Below are positions 1 through 7,780 of a DNA stretch of 64,000 nt, piece after piece (positions within the stretch are counted from its first letter, which is position 1; every line of letters begins with the position of its first letter). The notes beneath the pieces were generated by a model. The model searched no databases. It had not been told where the DNA came from and saw only the letters and a list, made by a program, of their open reading frames with translations. The position numbers and the translations under genes are program-made. Where the stretch lies: positions 1,034,785 to 1,098,784 of the forward strand of contig NZ_JACIDK010000001.1 in the NCBI RefSeq assembly GCF_014196295.1. Reading direction: 5' to 3'. This DNA comes from Phenylobacterium haematophilum (GTDB lineage Bacteria; Pseudomonadota; Alphaproteobacteria; Caulobacterales; Caulobacteraceae).

Positions 1-1146
1 CCCAGCGGGCAAGCCTGCGTCGGTCAGCCCCATCGGCACGCTGGCGGCGGGCAGGTCCAGATAGTTGCCGGCCCGCGTCATGGCCGAGAACGGTGAGGCG
101 GTCTCATCGACGTCGTCGATCGGCGGCGGCGGGATCGGCAGGGTCGGCGACAGCAGCGCCGCATAAGGCGCCATCCAGTCCTGGAACTCGCGCTGGTCGG
201 CCGCCCGCCGCGCCAACGCTTGGGCCAATTGGGCGTCGGTCGCATCGCGCCCAGCCTCGAAACGCTTCACCACCCAGCGGTCCATCACCTCGCCGTTCGC
301 GGCGATGTGCGCGCCGCGCGCCCGCCAGCCTTCGGCCGCCATCAGCCAGCCGTTCGGGATGAAATAGTCGGCGAACGGCCTCGGCGTGCGGGCGGTCTCG
401 ATCTCCACGCCCAGGTCCGCGAGCTTCCCGATGGCGGCGCCATAGAGCGCGGCGACCTGCGGATCGATCGCCGGCATGTCCTCCATCGCCAGCACGGCGA
501 TCTTCCAGCCGCGCACGTCGCTCGCCAGCGCGGCGGCGGCGTCGAAGCGGGGGCGCGCCGCGCCGGCGACGTCCGGGCCCGAGATGACTTCCAGCACCCA
601 CGCGGCGTCCGCGACCGAGCGCGCCAGCGGCCCTAGCGTGTCCAGGCTGGGGGCCAGGTCATGCACGCCTTGCGTCGGCGCCAGTCCCCGCCCCGGCTTC
701 AACCCGACCACCCCGCACGCCGCCGCGGGGATGCGGATCGACCCGCCGGTGTCGGTGCCCAGGGCGACGTCGCACAGCCCGGCTGCGACCGCCACGGCCG
801 AGCCGCTTGACGAACCGCCCGGCGCCCGGTGCACCGCCGCGTCCCAAGGGTTACACGGCGCGCCGACGGAGCGATTGGTGCCCCAGCCGCCGAACGCCAG
901 CTCCACGGTATGGGTCTTGCCGACGGCCACATAGCCGGCGTCGAGCAGCCGCTGCACCGCCAGCGCATGAACCGCCGGCGCCGCGTCCAGCGGAACCAAC
1001 CCGCCGCCGCCGGTGGGCACGCCCGCCACGTCGATCAGGTCCTTGACGGCGAAGGTCGGCCCGCTCCCTGCCCCCAGCGGCGGATCGAACACCTGGGTGA
1101 AGGCGTGCAGCCGGCCGCCCAGGCGGCGTCGCTGATCGATGCTCAC
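1..1146 (-). CDS. Amidase signature family protein (partial, C-terminus beyond window)
   Basis: Amidase-signature hydrolase that cleaves an amide bond; the substrate cannot be told from sequence. The visible 382 codons carry the whole Ser-cisSer-Lys machinery: Lys35 in FAVKDLID, the Gly/Ser-rich GGSSSGSAVAV segment (Ser112-114), and the nucleophile Ser136 in GTDTGGSIRIPAA. There is no signal peptide, so it is probably cytoplasmic. The start is a GTG at 1146 whose last two bases lie in the TGA of the upstream deacylase gene (GTGA overlap), which implies translational coupling. The frame is open through position 1, so the C-terminus is missing. The pairing suggests a shared amide or N-acyl-amino-acid degradation task (inference). 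Confidence 0.9.
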   Translation of the reverse strand, partial: MSIDQRRRLGGRLHAFTQVFDPPLGAGSGPTFAVKDLIDVAGVPTGGGGLVPLDAAPAVHALAVQRLLDAGYVAVGKTHTVELAFGGWGTNRSVGAPCNPWDAAVHRAPGGSSSGSAVAVAAGLCDVALGTDTGGSIRIPAAACGVVGLKPGRGLAPTQGVHDLAPSLDTLGPLARSVADAAWVLEVISGPDVAGAARPRFDAAAALASDVRGWKIAVLAMEDMPAIDPQVAALYGAAIGKLADLGVEIETARTPRPFADYFIPNGWLMAAEGWRARGAHIAANGEVMDRWVVKRFEAGRDATDAQLAQALARRAADQREFQDWMAPYAALLSPTLPIPPPPIDDVDETASPFSAMTRAGNYLDLPAASVPMGLTDAGLPAG

Positions 1147-2879
1147 CACGTCCAGCTCCAGTCTTTGGCGGTCGCCCGGCAGCCGCCGTCGCTCCAGCCG
1201 GTCCAGCCACGGCCGCGCACCACCTGGCCGCTCAGTTCCCCGGTCGGCTCTCCATCCTTCAACGCCTGCTTGCCGTTGACGAACACGTCGCTGACCCCGA
1301 CCGCGAACTGCTTGGGATTTTCGTACGTGCCGACGTCGCCGACCGTCGCCGGATCGAACACCACGACGTCGGCATAGTAGCCGGCTTTCAACATCCCACG
1401 GTCTTTCAGCCCCAGGTTCTGGGCCGGGAACGCCGATAGCCGCCGAACGGCGTCGGCCAGGCTGGTCGTCTTCTCCTCGCGCACATACTTGCCCAGCAGC
1501 CGGGCGAAGTTGCCGTAGGCGCGCGGATGGGTGCTCGATTTCAGGAACACTGCCTCCGGCGCCTGGGCCGAGGCGTCCGAGCCGAAGCTCATCCAGGGCA
1601 GCGCCGTCTGCCGCGCCACATTCTCCTCCGACATCAGGAAGTAGACAACCTGCACCCGGCTTCCGTCCTCGATCACCAGGTCGATGGCGGCGTCCTCGGG
1701 CGAGACCCCTCGGTCCTTCGCGACCTGCGCCAGGGTCTTGCCGGTCAGCCCCTTCATCGCCGGGTTCTTGAACCCGACCAGCAGCGTCCCCTCCGCGCCG
1801 GCATGGCGATAGAGGTTCTCGAAGTCCGGTTTTTCCTGGCGCATTTCGGCGATGACCTTGGCGCGGGTCGCTGGGTCCTTCATCCGCCCTATCCAGGCCT
1901 CCACCCCGCCGGCCTGCACCCACGGCGGCATCGCCGCGTCCAGCCCGGTGGATCCGGCGGTGTAGGTGTACATGTCGGCCGTGATCCGGTGGCCCGCCGC
2001 CCGCGCCGCCTCGATGCGGGCGATGGCCGGATCCAGCTTGTCCCAATTGGCCTTGCCGGCCTGCTTCAGGTGATAGATCTCGGCCGGCGCCCCCGATCGC
2101 CTCGAAATCTCGATCAGCTCGTCGATGGCCTCCAGCAGCCGGTCGGCCTCCGAGCGCATGTGGCTGATATAGATGCCGCCGCAGCGCCCCGCCTCGGTCG
2201 CCAGCGCCACCAGTTCCGGCGTCTCGGCGTAGCTCGCCGGCGCATAGATCAGCGACGAACCCACCCCCAGCGCGCCGTCCTGCATCGCCTCGACCACCAG
2301 TTTGCGCATGGCGACCAGTTGCTCGGGCGTAGGATCGACGTCGCCCTCGCCCAGCACGTGCTCGCGCACTGTCGCCGCGCCGACGAACGAGGCGACGTTC
2401 AGCGCCGATCCGCGCTTTGTCAGCCAGGTCAGGTATTCGTCCAGACTGGTCCAGCCGATGTCGTACTTGATGTCGCCCATGCGCTGGGTTTCCAGGCGCT
2501 TCATCTCCGGGCTCAGCGGGCCCATCGACGTCCCCTCGCCCATCACCTCCAGCGTGACGCCCTGCTTGAGGTCCGACAGCCCCCGCGGATCGGCGATCAG
2601 GCTCTCGTTGGCCCAGGACAGCATGTTGACGAAGCCCGGCGCCACGGCCTTGCCGCCCGCGTCGATGTCTTTGCGCGCGCTCTCCGGCGCCTTGGGGCCC
2701 ACATAGACGATACGGTCCTCGGCGATCGCCACGTCGCCTTGGAAGGGCGCCTGCCCCGAGCCGTCATAGATCTGCGCGTTGCGGATCAGCACGTCATAGG
2801 CCGGCGGCGAACTCGCCTGGGCGGCGGTGGTGGCGAGCAGGATGGCGGCGAGCGCGAGCGGTTTGTGCATGCCTTCCAT
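1143..2879 (-). CDS. N-acyl-D-amino-acid deacylase-like amidohydrolase, exported
   Basis: 578-residue member of the D-aminoacylase branch of the amidohydrolase superfamily, with an N-terminal signal peptide (hydrophobic LALAAILLATTAA ending at AQAS), so probably periplasmic. Late metal or active-site features are visible: a His in YISHMRS, a His in EIYHLKQ, and an Asp in FGSDASAQ. The first metal motif, normally HxH after PGF, is replaced by PGFVNMLSWANES, and the position where characterised D-aminoacylases have a metal-binding Cys reads VMGEGTS. Metal use is therefore unlike the textbook enzyme. Start is ATG 2879; a second in-frame ATG at 2870 also fits the signal peptide. It overlaps the downstream amidase by 4 bp. 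Function is inferred from family only. Confidence 0.8.
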   Translation of the reverse strand: MEGMHKPLALAAILLATTAAQASSPPAYDVLIRNAQIYDGSGQAPFQGDVAIAEDRIVYVGPKAPESARKDIDAGGKAVAPGFVNMLSWANESLIADPRGLSDLKQGVTLEVMGEGTSMGPLSPEMKRLETQRMGDIKYDIGWTSLDEYLTWLTKRGSALNVASFVGAATVREHVLGEGDVDPTPEQLVAMRKLVVEAMQDGALGVGSSLIYAPASYAETPELVALATEAGRCGGIYISHMRSEADRLLEAIDELIEISRRSGAPAEIYHLKQAGKANWDKLDPAIARIEAARAAGHRITADMYTYTAGSTGLDAAMPPWVQAGGVEAWIGRMKDPATRAKVIAEMRQEKPDFENLYRHAGAEGTLLVGFKNPAMKGLTGKTLAQVAKDRGVSPEDAAIDLVIEDGSRVQVVYFLMSEENVARQTALPWMSFGSDASAQAPEAVFLKSSTHPRAYGNFARLLGKYVREEKTTSLADAVRRLSAFPAQNLGLKDRGMLKAGYYADVVVFDPATVGDVGTYENPKQFAVGVSDVFVNGKQALKDGEPTGELSGQVVRGRGWTGWSDGGCRATAKDWSWTW

Positions 2880-2948
2880 GTGACGGGAGAATCCGCCCCG
2901 TGTCAGGCCCCGCAGAACGTGCGTCCACTCACTTATTCCACCTCACCG

Positions 2949-2973
2949 GGAACCGATGCGGCCCTGCGTGGTT
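2949..2973 (+). promoter_or_regulatory. EcfG/SigT-type promoter A (upstream of putative sRNA A)
   Basis: GGAAC at 2949-2953, a 16-nt spacer, then GGTT at 2970-2973. The alphaproteobacterial general-stress sigma factor consensus is GGAAC-N16/17-CGTT; only the first base of the -10 differs. The expected start of transcription is about 2980, exactly where a structured RNA with a terminator begins. Confidence 0.5.
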
Positions 2974-2979
2974 ATCAGA

Positions 2980-3066
2980 CATGTCTACGGACATGCCCGA
3001 TCCCCGAAACGCAAATTCGAGATCGGCTCAAAGCCCAGGAGTGCTGACCGGCCTCCTGGGCTTTTC
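2980..3066 (+). ncRNA. Putative general-stress small RNA A (about 87 nt)
   Basis: No convincing reading frame, but the stretch folds into three hairpins in a row. Hairpin 1 is CATGTC-TACG-GACATG at 2980-2995, a perfect 6-bp stem closed by a C(UACG)G tetraloop. Hairpin 2 pairs CCGATC (2997-3002) with GATCGG (3021-3026), with an inner CGAA/TTCG stem and a C-rich 5' loop side. Hairpin 3 is a 12-bp intrinsic terminator at 3030-3064 followed by a T-run. A GGAAC-N16-GGTT promoter lies 7 nt before hairpin 1. Caulobacter is known to have a SigT-dependent sRNA, GsrN, with a C-rich recognition loop; whether this is its orthologue cannot be decided from the window. Confidence 0.5.
3030..3065 (+). terminator. 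Intrinsic terminator of putative sRNA A
   Basis: AAAGCCCAGGAG (3030-3041) pairs perfectly with CTCCTGGGCTTT (3053-3064) over an 11-nt loop and runs into TTTTC. The leading A residues would let it work in both directions. No protein gene ends just upstream on the plus strand, so its presence argues for a short transcript. Confidence 0.75.
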
Positions 3067-3106
3067 ACATCGACTCTCTCGGTGGCGGAATTTTTGTCGT
3101 CAGCCC

Positions 3107-3132
3107 GGAACCCATCGGCTCGGTCGTCCGTT
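3107..3132 (+). promoter_or_regulatory. EcfG/SigT-type promoter B (upstream of putative sRNA B)
   Basis: GGAAC at 3107-3111, a 17-nt spacer and CGTT at 3129-3132: a perfect match to the general-stress consensus. Expected transcription start about 3139. It lies just after terminator A and before a second hairpin. Confidence 0.6.
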
Positions 3133-3138
3133 GAGAAG

Positions 3139-3247
3139 ACGGTTGGAGATGAAAATCGAAAACCAGCCCGACAAATCAGCCAGCAATGGAAAACGATAGT
3201 CGGACTTGAAGCCCGGCGGGTCCTCGACCCCCGGGCTTCGCTGTTTT
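3139..3247 (+). ncRNA. Putative general-stress small RNA B (about 109 nt)
   Basis: Second unit of the same plan as sRNA A: perfect EcfG-type promoter, about 70 nt of A-rich leader, a possible 5-bp pairing of CCGAC (3168-3172) with GTCGG (3199-3203), then a terminal hairpin at 3208-3239 followed by CGCTGTTTT. It contains a 17-codon frame (ATG 3149 to TAG 3199) preceded directly by GGAG, which is too close for an ordinary ribosome-binding site. The transcript could be a non-coding RNA or encode a 16-residue hydrophilic peptide; non-coding is favoured. Confidence 0.4.
3208..3247 (+). terminator. Probable intrinsic terminator of putative sRNA B
   Basis: GAAGCCCGG (3208-3216) pairs with CCGGGCTTC (3231-3239) over a 14-nt loop, followed by GCTGTTTT. 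The T-run is offset from the stem by a few bases, so it is weaker than the terminator of sRNA A. Confidence 0.5.
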
Positions 3248-3267
3248 GGGGCTGGCGCCTGAGCCTC

Positions 3268-3292
3268 GGAACACCCGCCGTCTCCGCCCGTT
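3268..3292 (+). promoter_or_regulatory. EcfG/SigT-type promoter C (CBS-domain gene)
   Basis: GGAAC at 3268-3272, 16-nt spacer, CGTT at 3289-3292: perfect consensus. Predicted start near 3299 gives a leader of about 45 nt to the ATG at 3344, with GGAG before the start codon. Confidence 0.65.
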
Positions 3293-3343
3293 TGCCGCAG
3301 AGGCCGGCCCGCGTGCCGGCTCCACCAGGTACGGAGTCCCGAC

Positions 3344-3781
3344 ATGAAAGTCGCCGATTGCATGACCCGCAACGTGAAGATGGCCAGCCCGCAGGAGTCC
3401 TTGCGCGACGCCGCGCGGATGATGGCCGAGCTCGACGCCGGTATTCTGCCAGTCGCCGATGGCGATCGGCTGGTCGGCATGATCACCGACCGCGACATCT
3501 GCGTGCGCGGCGTCGCGCTGGGCAAGGGCCCGGACGACAAGGTCGCCGATGTGATGAGCCGCGAGGTGAAATACTGCTTCGAGGACGACGACAGCGACGC
3601 CGTCCTGCGCAACATGGGCGATATCCAGGTGCGCCGCCTGCCCGTGCTCAACCGCGACAAGCGGCTGATCGGCATCGTTTCACTGGCGGATCTCGCCTCC
3701 ATCGGCCAGACCTCGCGCACCGGCGAGGCGCTCGGCGGCATCGTCCGGCCGGGCGGCGAACACTCGCAGTCGGTCCACTGA
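3344..3781 (+). CDS. Tandem CBS-domain protein
   Basis: 145-residue protein made almost entirely of two CBS domains (about residues 1-60 and 65-125). Each carries the typical pattern of a hydrophobic strand, DRLVGMITDRDIC in the first and KRLIGIVSLADLA in the second. Stand-alone CBS pairs bind adenine nucleotides and act as energy or redox sensors that modulate a partner; no partner domain is present here. Start ATG 3344 follows GGAG and sits about 45 nt after a perfect EcfG-type promoter, so induction in the general stress response is likely (inference). It ends 33 bp before the end of the convergent rsh gene. The partner protein is unknown. Confidence 0.9.
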   Translation: MKVADCMTRNVKMASPQESLRDAARMMAELDAGILPVADGDRLVGMITDRDICVRGVALGKGPDDKVADVMSREVKYCFEDDDSDAVLRNMGDIQVRRLPVLNRDKRLIGIVSLADLASIGQTSRTGEALGGIVRPGGEHSQSVH

Positions 3782-3814
3782 ACGAAGGGGCGGCGCTCGA
3801 TCCGCGCCGCTCCC

Positions 3815-5983
3815 TCACCCCTTGGCGCGGTCGACCGTCTCGATGCTGGGATAGGCGCGGAGCGCCGCGGCGATGTTGGTCAGGTGCCGGGCGTCCTTCA
3901 CCTCGATGTCGAAGTCGACGTCGAAGAAGTCCGATTGCCGCCGGTGCATGCGTAGATTGACGATGTTTCCGCCCGCCTCGCCGATCGCCGTGCAGGCCTG
4001 GCCAAGCACGCCCGGCGCGTTACGGATCGTCGCTGTAAGCTTGGACAGCGTCACCGTGTTCCGCTCGGCCTCGGCCGTCCATTGCAGGTCGCGCCACAGT
4101 TCCTCGCGGTCCTCGAACTCGGCAAGCCGCGCGCAGTCGATGGTATGGACCGTCAGGCCCGTGCCGTCCGGCTCCAGAATGCCGACGATGCGGTCGCCGG
4201 GCACCGGCGTGCAGCACTGGCCGAAGTTCAGCGACACGCCCGGCGTCAGCCCGCCGCCACGCACATAGAGCCGCGCACCCTTGCCGCCTTCGATCCGCCG
4301 CGTCGCCGTCGCGGCCTCGCGATCGGCGGCCTTCAGACCGGGGAAGATCACGTCCAGCACCTGGGTCGGCGAAATCCGGCCGCGTCCGACCAGTTCGAAC
4401 AGATCTTCCTCGGTCGGCACGGCGAACCGCTCCAGCGACGGCTTCAGCAGCACGTCCTTGCGCGACTTGCCGGCCCGCTCGAAGGTCTGGTCGAGGCTCG
4501 CCCGCCCAAGCCGCACGAACTCTTCGCGCTCGGTCTGGCGGATGTGCCGGCGGATCGCCGAACGCGCCCGCCCGGTGACAGTCAGCGAGCGCCAGTCCGG
4601 CGGCACCACCGGCTTCGGCCCAAGGATCACCTCAACCACGTCGCCGTTCTGCAAGGTCGTGCGCAGCGGCTTCAGCTCGCCGTTGATCTTCACCCCGATG
4701 CAGGTGTCGCCGACATCGGTGTGGACCGCATAGGCGAAGTCCAGCGGCATGGCCCCGCGCGGTAGGCTGACCAGTCGCCCCTTCGGGGTGAACACGAAGA
4801 CCTGGTCGAGATACATCTCGAGCTTGGCGTGCTCGACCAGTTCCTCGACGTCCCCGCCATGCTCCAGCACCTGCACCAGATGGCGCAGGTTGACCAATGG
4901 GTCGCGTCCGCCGCCGGCGGCCTGATCCTCGGGATCGAAGCCGTAGGACGAATTCTTGTAGCGCCAGTGCGCCGCCACGCCGTCCTCGGCGATCCGGTCC
5001 ATGGTCTCGGTGCGGATCTGCATCTCGATCCGCATGCCCTTCGGGCCCACAACGGTCGTGTGCAGCGAGCGGTAGTTGTTCCGCTTCGGCGTCGAGATGA
5101 AGTCCTTGAAGCGCTCGGGCACGCTGGGCCAGGCGCGATGAATCACGCCTAGGGCCGCGTAGCAATGCGCCTCGGTATCGACGATCACCCGAAACGCGTA
5201 GATGTCGGAAAGCTGAGAGAAACCAATCGATTTACGCTGCAACTTGCGCCAGATCGAATAGGCGTTCTTCTCCCGCCCGAAGACCCGCGCCGGGATTCCG
5301 GCCGCCTCGAGCTTGGCGGCGATTTCGCCGGAGACGATCGAGACCGCCGCCCCCTGCTCGATGCGCAGGGCTTCCAGACGCCGGCCGATCGCGTCGCGCG
5401 CCACCGGGTTCAGATGCTCGAAGCAAAGCTCTTCCAGCTCGGTGCAGATGCGGTGACAGCCGATCGAGCGCGCCAGCGGCGCATAGATGTCCAGCGTCTC
5501 GCGCGCGATCCGCTCGCGCTTGGCCGGACTGGAGATGTAGTGCAGCGTCCGCATGTTGTGCAGGCGGTCGGCCAGCTTCACCATCAGGACTCGCACGTCC
5601 CTGGAGATGGCCAGGATGAACTTGCGCAGGTTCTCGGCCTGCTTGGTCCGCTCGCTGTTCAGTTCGAGCTTGGTGAGCTTGGTCACCCCCTCGACCAGCT
5701 CGGTGATCTCGGGCCCGAACAGGCCGCGGATGTCGTCAGGCGTGACCGGGGTGTCCTCGATCACGTCGTGCAGCAGGGCGGTGACGATGGTGGCGGTGTC
5801 CAGCCGGTAGTCGGTCAGGATTCCCGCCACCTCGATCGGATGGGCGAAATAGGGGTCGCCGGACGCACGCTTCTGAGACCCATGCATGCGCATGGCGTAG
5901 ACATAGGCGCGGTTGAGCACCGCCTCGTCGGCGGTCGGGTCGTAAGAGCGGACCTTCTCGATCAGCTCGTACTGGCGAAGCAT
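3815..5983 (-). CDS. rsh: Bifunctional (p)ppGpp synthetase/hydrolase (RSH)
   Basis: 722-residue long RelA/SpoT homologue that makes and degrades the alarmone (p)ppGpp in the stringent response. Domains in order: HD hydrolase (His72-Asp73 in LLHDVIEDT, then KLADRLHNMRTL), synthetase (SDIYAFRVIV, NNYRSLHTTV, EMQIRTETMD), TGS (VFVFTPKGRLVSLPRGA), and a C-terminal ACT domain (NAPGVLGQACTAIGEAGGNI). Both catalytic halves keep their motifs, as expected for the single RSH enzyme of Caulobacter-type bacteria (called spoT in C. crescentus). It follows rpoZ by 95 bp on the same strand, a widely conserved order. Start ATG 5983 gives the standard MLRQYELIEKV N-terminus. Confidence 0.97.
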   Translation of the reverse strand: MLRQYELIEKVRSYDPTADEAVLNRAYVYAMRMHGSQKRASGDPYFAHPIEVAGILTDYRLDTATIVTALLHDVIEDTPVTPDDIRGLFGPEITELVEGVTKLTKLELNSERTKQAENLRKFILAISRDVRVLMVKLADRLHNMRTLHYISSPAKRERIARETLDIYAPLARSIGCHRICTELEELCFEHLNPVARDAIGRRLEALRIEQGAAVSIVSGEIAAKLEAAGIPARVFGREKNAYSIWRKLQRKSIGFSQLSDIYAFRVIVDTEAHCYAALGVIHRAWPSVPERFKDFISTPKRNNYRSLHTTVVGPKGMRIEMQIRTETMDRIAEDGVAAHWRYKNSSYGFDPEDQAAGGGRDPLVNLRHLVQVLEHGGDVEELVEHAKLEMYLDQVFVFTPKGRLVSLPRGAMPLDFAYAVHTDVGDTCIGVKINGELKPLRTTLQNGDVVEVILGPKPVVPPDWRSLTVTGRARSAIRRHIRQTEREEFVRLGRASLDQTFERAGKSRKDVLLKPSLERFAVPTEEDLFELVGRGRISPTQVLDVIFPGLKAADREAATATRRIEGGKGARLYVRGGGLTPGVSLNFGQCCTPVPGDRIVGILEPDGTGLTVHTIDCARLAEFEDREELWRDLQWTAEAERNTVTLSKLTATIRNAPGVLGQACTAIGEAGGNIVNLRMHRRQSDFFDVDFDIEVKDARHLTNIAAALRAYPSIETVDRAKG

Positions 5984-6078
5984 CTTCGGCCGCTGCTTAG
6001 CGACCGGCGCGTCGGTTTTATCGGCGGGCGGTGGTTGAGGCGCCGCCGTGACGGTGAGAGGTTCTGCGCCTTCCGGGC

Positions 6079-6438
6079 TCAGTACCGCTCCTCCTGGCCG
6101 CCGTCACGGTCGCTCTGAAGCGCGCGAACCAGTTCCAGCTCGCTCATCTGCATGTGGGTCGGATCCGCCAGCAGGGCCAGGGTTTCGGCCTCTTCCTCGG
6201 CTTCCGAACGCTCATCGACGCGCTGCAGCGTGCCGATCAGGTTTTCCCGCAGGTCGTCGGCGTCCACCACGTCGTCGGCGATTTCGCGCAGCGACACGAC
6301 GGGGTTCTTGTCGTTGTCACGGTCGACCATCAGCGGGGCGCCGGCCGAAATGGCGCGGGCGCGATGCGCCGCCAGCAGCACGAGGCTGAAGCGGTTGGGG
6401 ACCTTCTCGACGCAATCTTCGACGGTGACGCGGGCCAT
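6079..6438 (-). CDS. rpoZ: RNA polymerase omega subunit
   Basis: 119-residue omega subunit, a chaperone of the beta-prime subunit in core RNA polymerase. The N-terminus [20 protein letters not shown] and the helix [13 protein letters not shown] are diagnostic. Start ATG 6438 is preceded by GAGGA at good distance. The acidic C-terminal tail is typical of alphaproteobacterial omegas. In many proteobacteria omega is also needed for ppGpp binding to polymerase, which fits its position just before rsh. Confidence 0.97.
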   Translation of the reverse strand: MARVTVEDCVEKVPNRFSLVLLAAHRARAISAGAPLMVDRDNDKNPVVSLREIADDVVDADDLRENLIGTLQRVDERSEAEEEAETLALLADPTHMQMSELELVRALQSDRDGGQEERY

Positions 6439-6522
6439 GGAATCCTCAGAGGGGCGGTAGAACCGAACAAAATAGAGGCTTCGCGGCGATTGTGCAACGC
6501 CGCATGGCGGTCCTGCGGCGGG

Positions 6523-7161
6523 TTAGATGCCGCAGAGCCCGGCTTCGCGCAGCACGTCGTCGGTGGTTTCGAACATCGCACTGGGCCGCTGCGCCTGCAG
6601 GATTTCGGGCGTCGCGTAGCCCCAGGTCACCGCTCCGGCCGCCAGCCGCACCTTCCGCGCCGCCTCGATGTCGCGCACCTCGTCGCCGACGCTCAAGACG
6701 TCGGCGTCCGCCACGCCGGCGGCGCGGATCACCTGGCGGAACTTGGCCGCCTTGCCGAAGATCGACGCGCCGCAGCCGTAGTGCGCGACCAGCCCGGCCA
6801 GTTCGGGCCCCAGCACCCGACGCACCACCGCCTCGCTGTTCGAACTCACGATCGCCACCTTCACCCCGCGCGCGGACAACCGGCGCAGCATGTCGGCCAC
6901 ACCCGGAAACAGGTCGATCGAGGGCGCAGCCTCGGCCGCAAGCTTGCGTATGTGCGCGGCGATGAACGGCAGCTTCCAGGGGCTGACCTTCAGCGCCTGC
7001 ATGATCTCGCGGTTCGGCCGCCCGCGCAGGCGCGCCATTTCGGCGAGGTCGATCTCGCGAAAACCATAGCGCCGCGCCACGCCGTTCAGCGCGCCGGCGA
7101 ACCAGGCGGCGCTGTCGGCCAGCGTGCCGTCGAAGTCGAAGATGATGAGCCGATAGCCCAC
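6523..7161 (-). CDS. HAD-superfamily phosphatase (Gph-like)
   Basis: 212-residue haloacid-dehalogenase-type hydrolase. Motif I IIFDFDGTLADS is at residues 5-16 (nucleophile Asp9), motif II VAIVSSNSEAV, and motif IV VLSVGDEVRDIEAA; a helical cap lies between motifs I and II. This architecture resembles phosphoglycolate phosphatase-type enzymes, but the substrate is unknown. GTG 7161 was chosen as start because the homologous N-terminus begins MGYRLIIFDFDG and an AGGAA site precedes it; the open frame extends upstream to 7308 with no family similarity. It lies between folK and rpoZ on the same strand. Confidence 0.85.
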   Translation of the reverse strand: MGYRLIIFDFDGTLADSAAWFAGALNGVARRYGFREIDLAEMARLRGRPNREIMQALKVSPWKLPFIAAHIRKLAAEAAPSIDLFPGVADMLRRLSARGVKVAIVSSNSEAVVRRVLGPELAGLVAHYGCGASIFGKAAKFRQVIRAAGVADADVLSVGDEVRDIEAARKVRLAAGAVTWGYATPEILQAQRPSAMFETTDDVLREAGLCGI

Positions 7162-7243
7162 GGGACGTTCCTGCCGCCTCGAAAGGGGCCGGGCCGTATA
7201 CCCGCATGACGCGTGCGTCAACTTCGCGCGCGCCCCTGCGACG

Positions 7244-7780
7244 TTAAAGCGGGGCCGCGTCCAATCCGACCGTGGCGCTGGCCGCCAGTTCCGCCGCGGT
7301 GCGGCCAAGCACCGGATGGCGCCAATCCGGCGCGATCTGCGCCAGCGGCCCCATGACGAACAGCCGCTCGTGCGCCCGCGGATGCGGCAGCGTCAGCTCT
7401 GGGTCGTCGGAGACGATTCGTCCGTGCGCGATGAGGTCGAGGTCGAGAGTCCGCGGAGCATTCCGGACGCTGCGCATGCGTCCGAATTCGTTCTCCAGCA
7501 TGAACAATGTTCGGATAAGCGCCTCGGGCGAAAGCCGAGCCTCGACAAGCACAACGCCGTTGCGATACTCCTGATCGCTCGGGTCGGGCCAGGCGGCGGA
7601 GCGCCACCAGGACGACCGACGCAGGATGGGCAATCCCGCCTCCGCGAAACGAGCGAGCGCCGCCTCGAGAAGGGCTTCGGACGATCCATAGTCGCCGGCG
7701 ACATTTCCGCCCAAGGCGACAACCGCAGCATCGTTCGGATTTACGCCCAGAGACATTTTCGCAGGATTATTCGCACTCAT
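7244..7780 (-). CDS. folK: 2-amino-4-hydroxy-6-hydroxymethyldihydropteridine pyrophosphokinase (HPPK)
   Basis: 178-residue HPPK, which transfers pyrophosphate from ATP to the pterin in folate synthesis. Seen motifs: VVALGGNVAGDYGSSEALLE at the N-terminus, EFGRMRSVRNAPRTLDLDLI (the R-x-x-R and DLDL substrate and Mg region), and LPHPRAHERLFVMGPLAQI. Start ATG 7780 has AGAAGG upstream, inside the first codons of the divergent NYN gene: the two ATGs share bases (CATG at 7778-7781). A later in-frame ATG at 7756 has no ribosome-binding site. It heads a minus-strand run to the HAD gene, rpoZ and rsh. Confidence 0.95.
   Translation of the reverse strand: MSANNPAKMSLGVNPNDAAVVALGGNVAGDYGSSEALLEAALARFAEAGLPILRRSSWWRSAAWPDPSDQEYRNGVVLVEARLSPEALIRTLFMLENEFGRMRSVRNAPRTLDLDLIAHGRIVSDDPELTLPHPRAHERLFVMGPLAQIAPDWRHPVLGRTAAELAASATVGLDAAPL

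Noticed and set aside
1527..3047. 506-codon plus-strand frame opposite the deacylase gene
   Set aside because: Antisense artefact of high GC; the minus-strand product has a signal peptide and family motifs.
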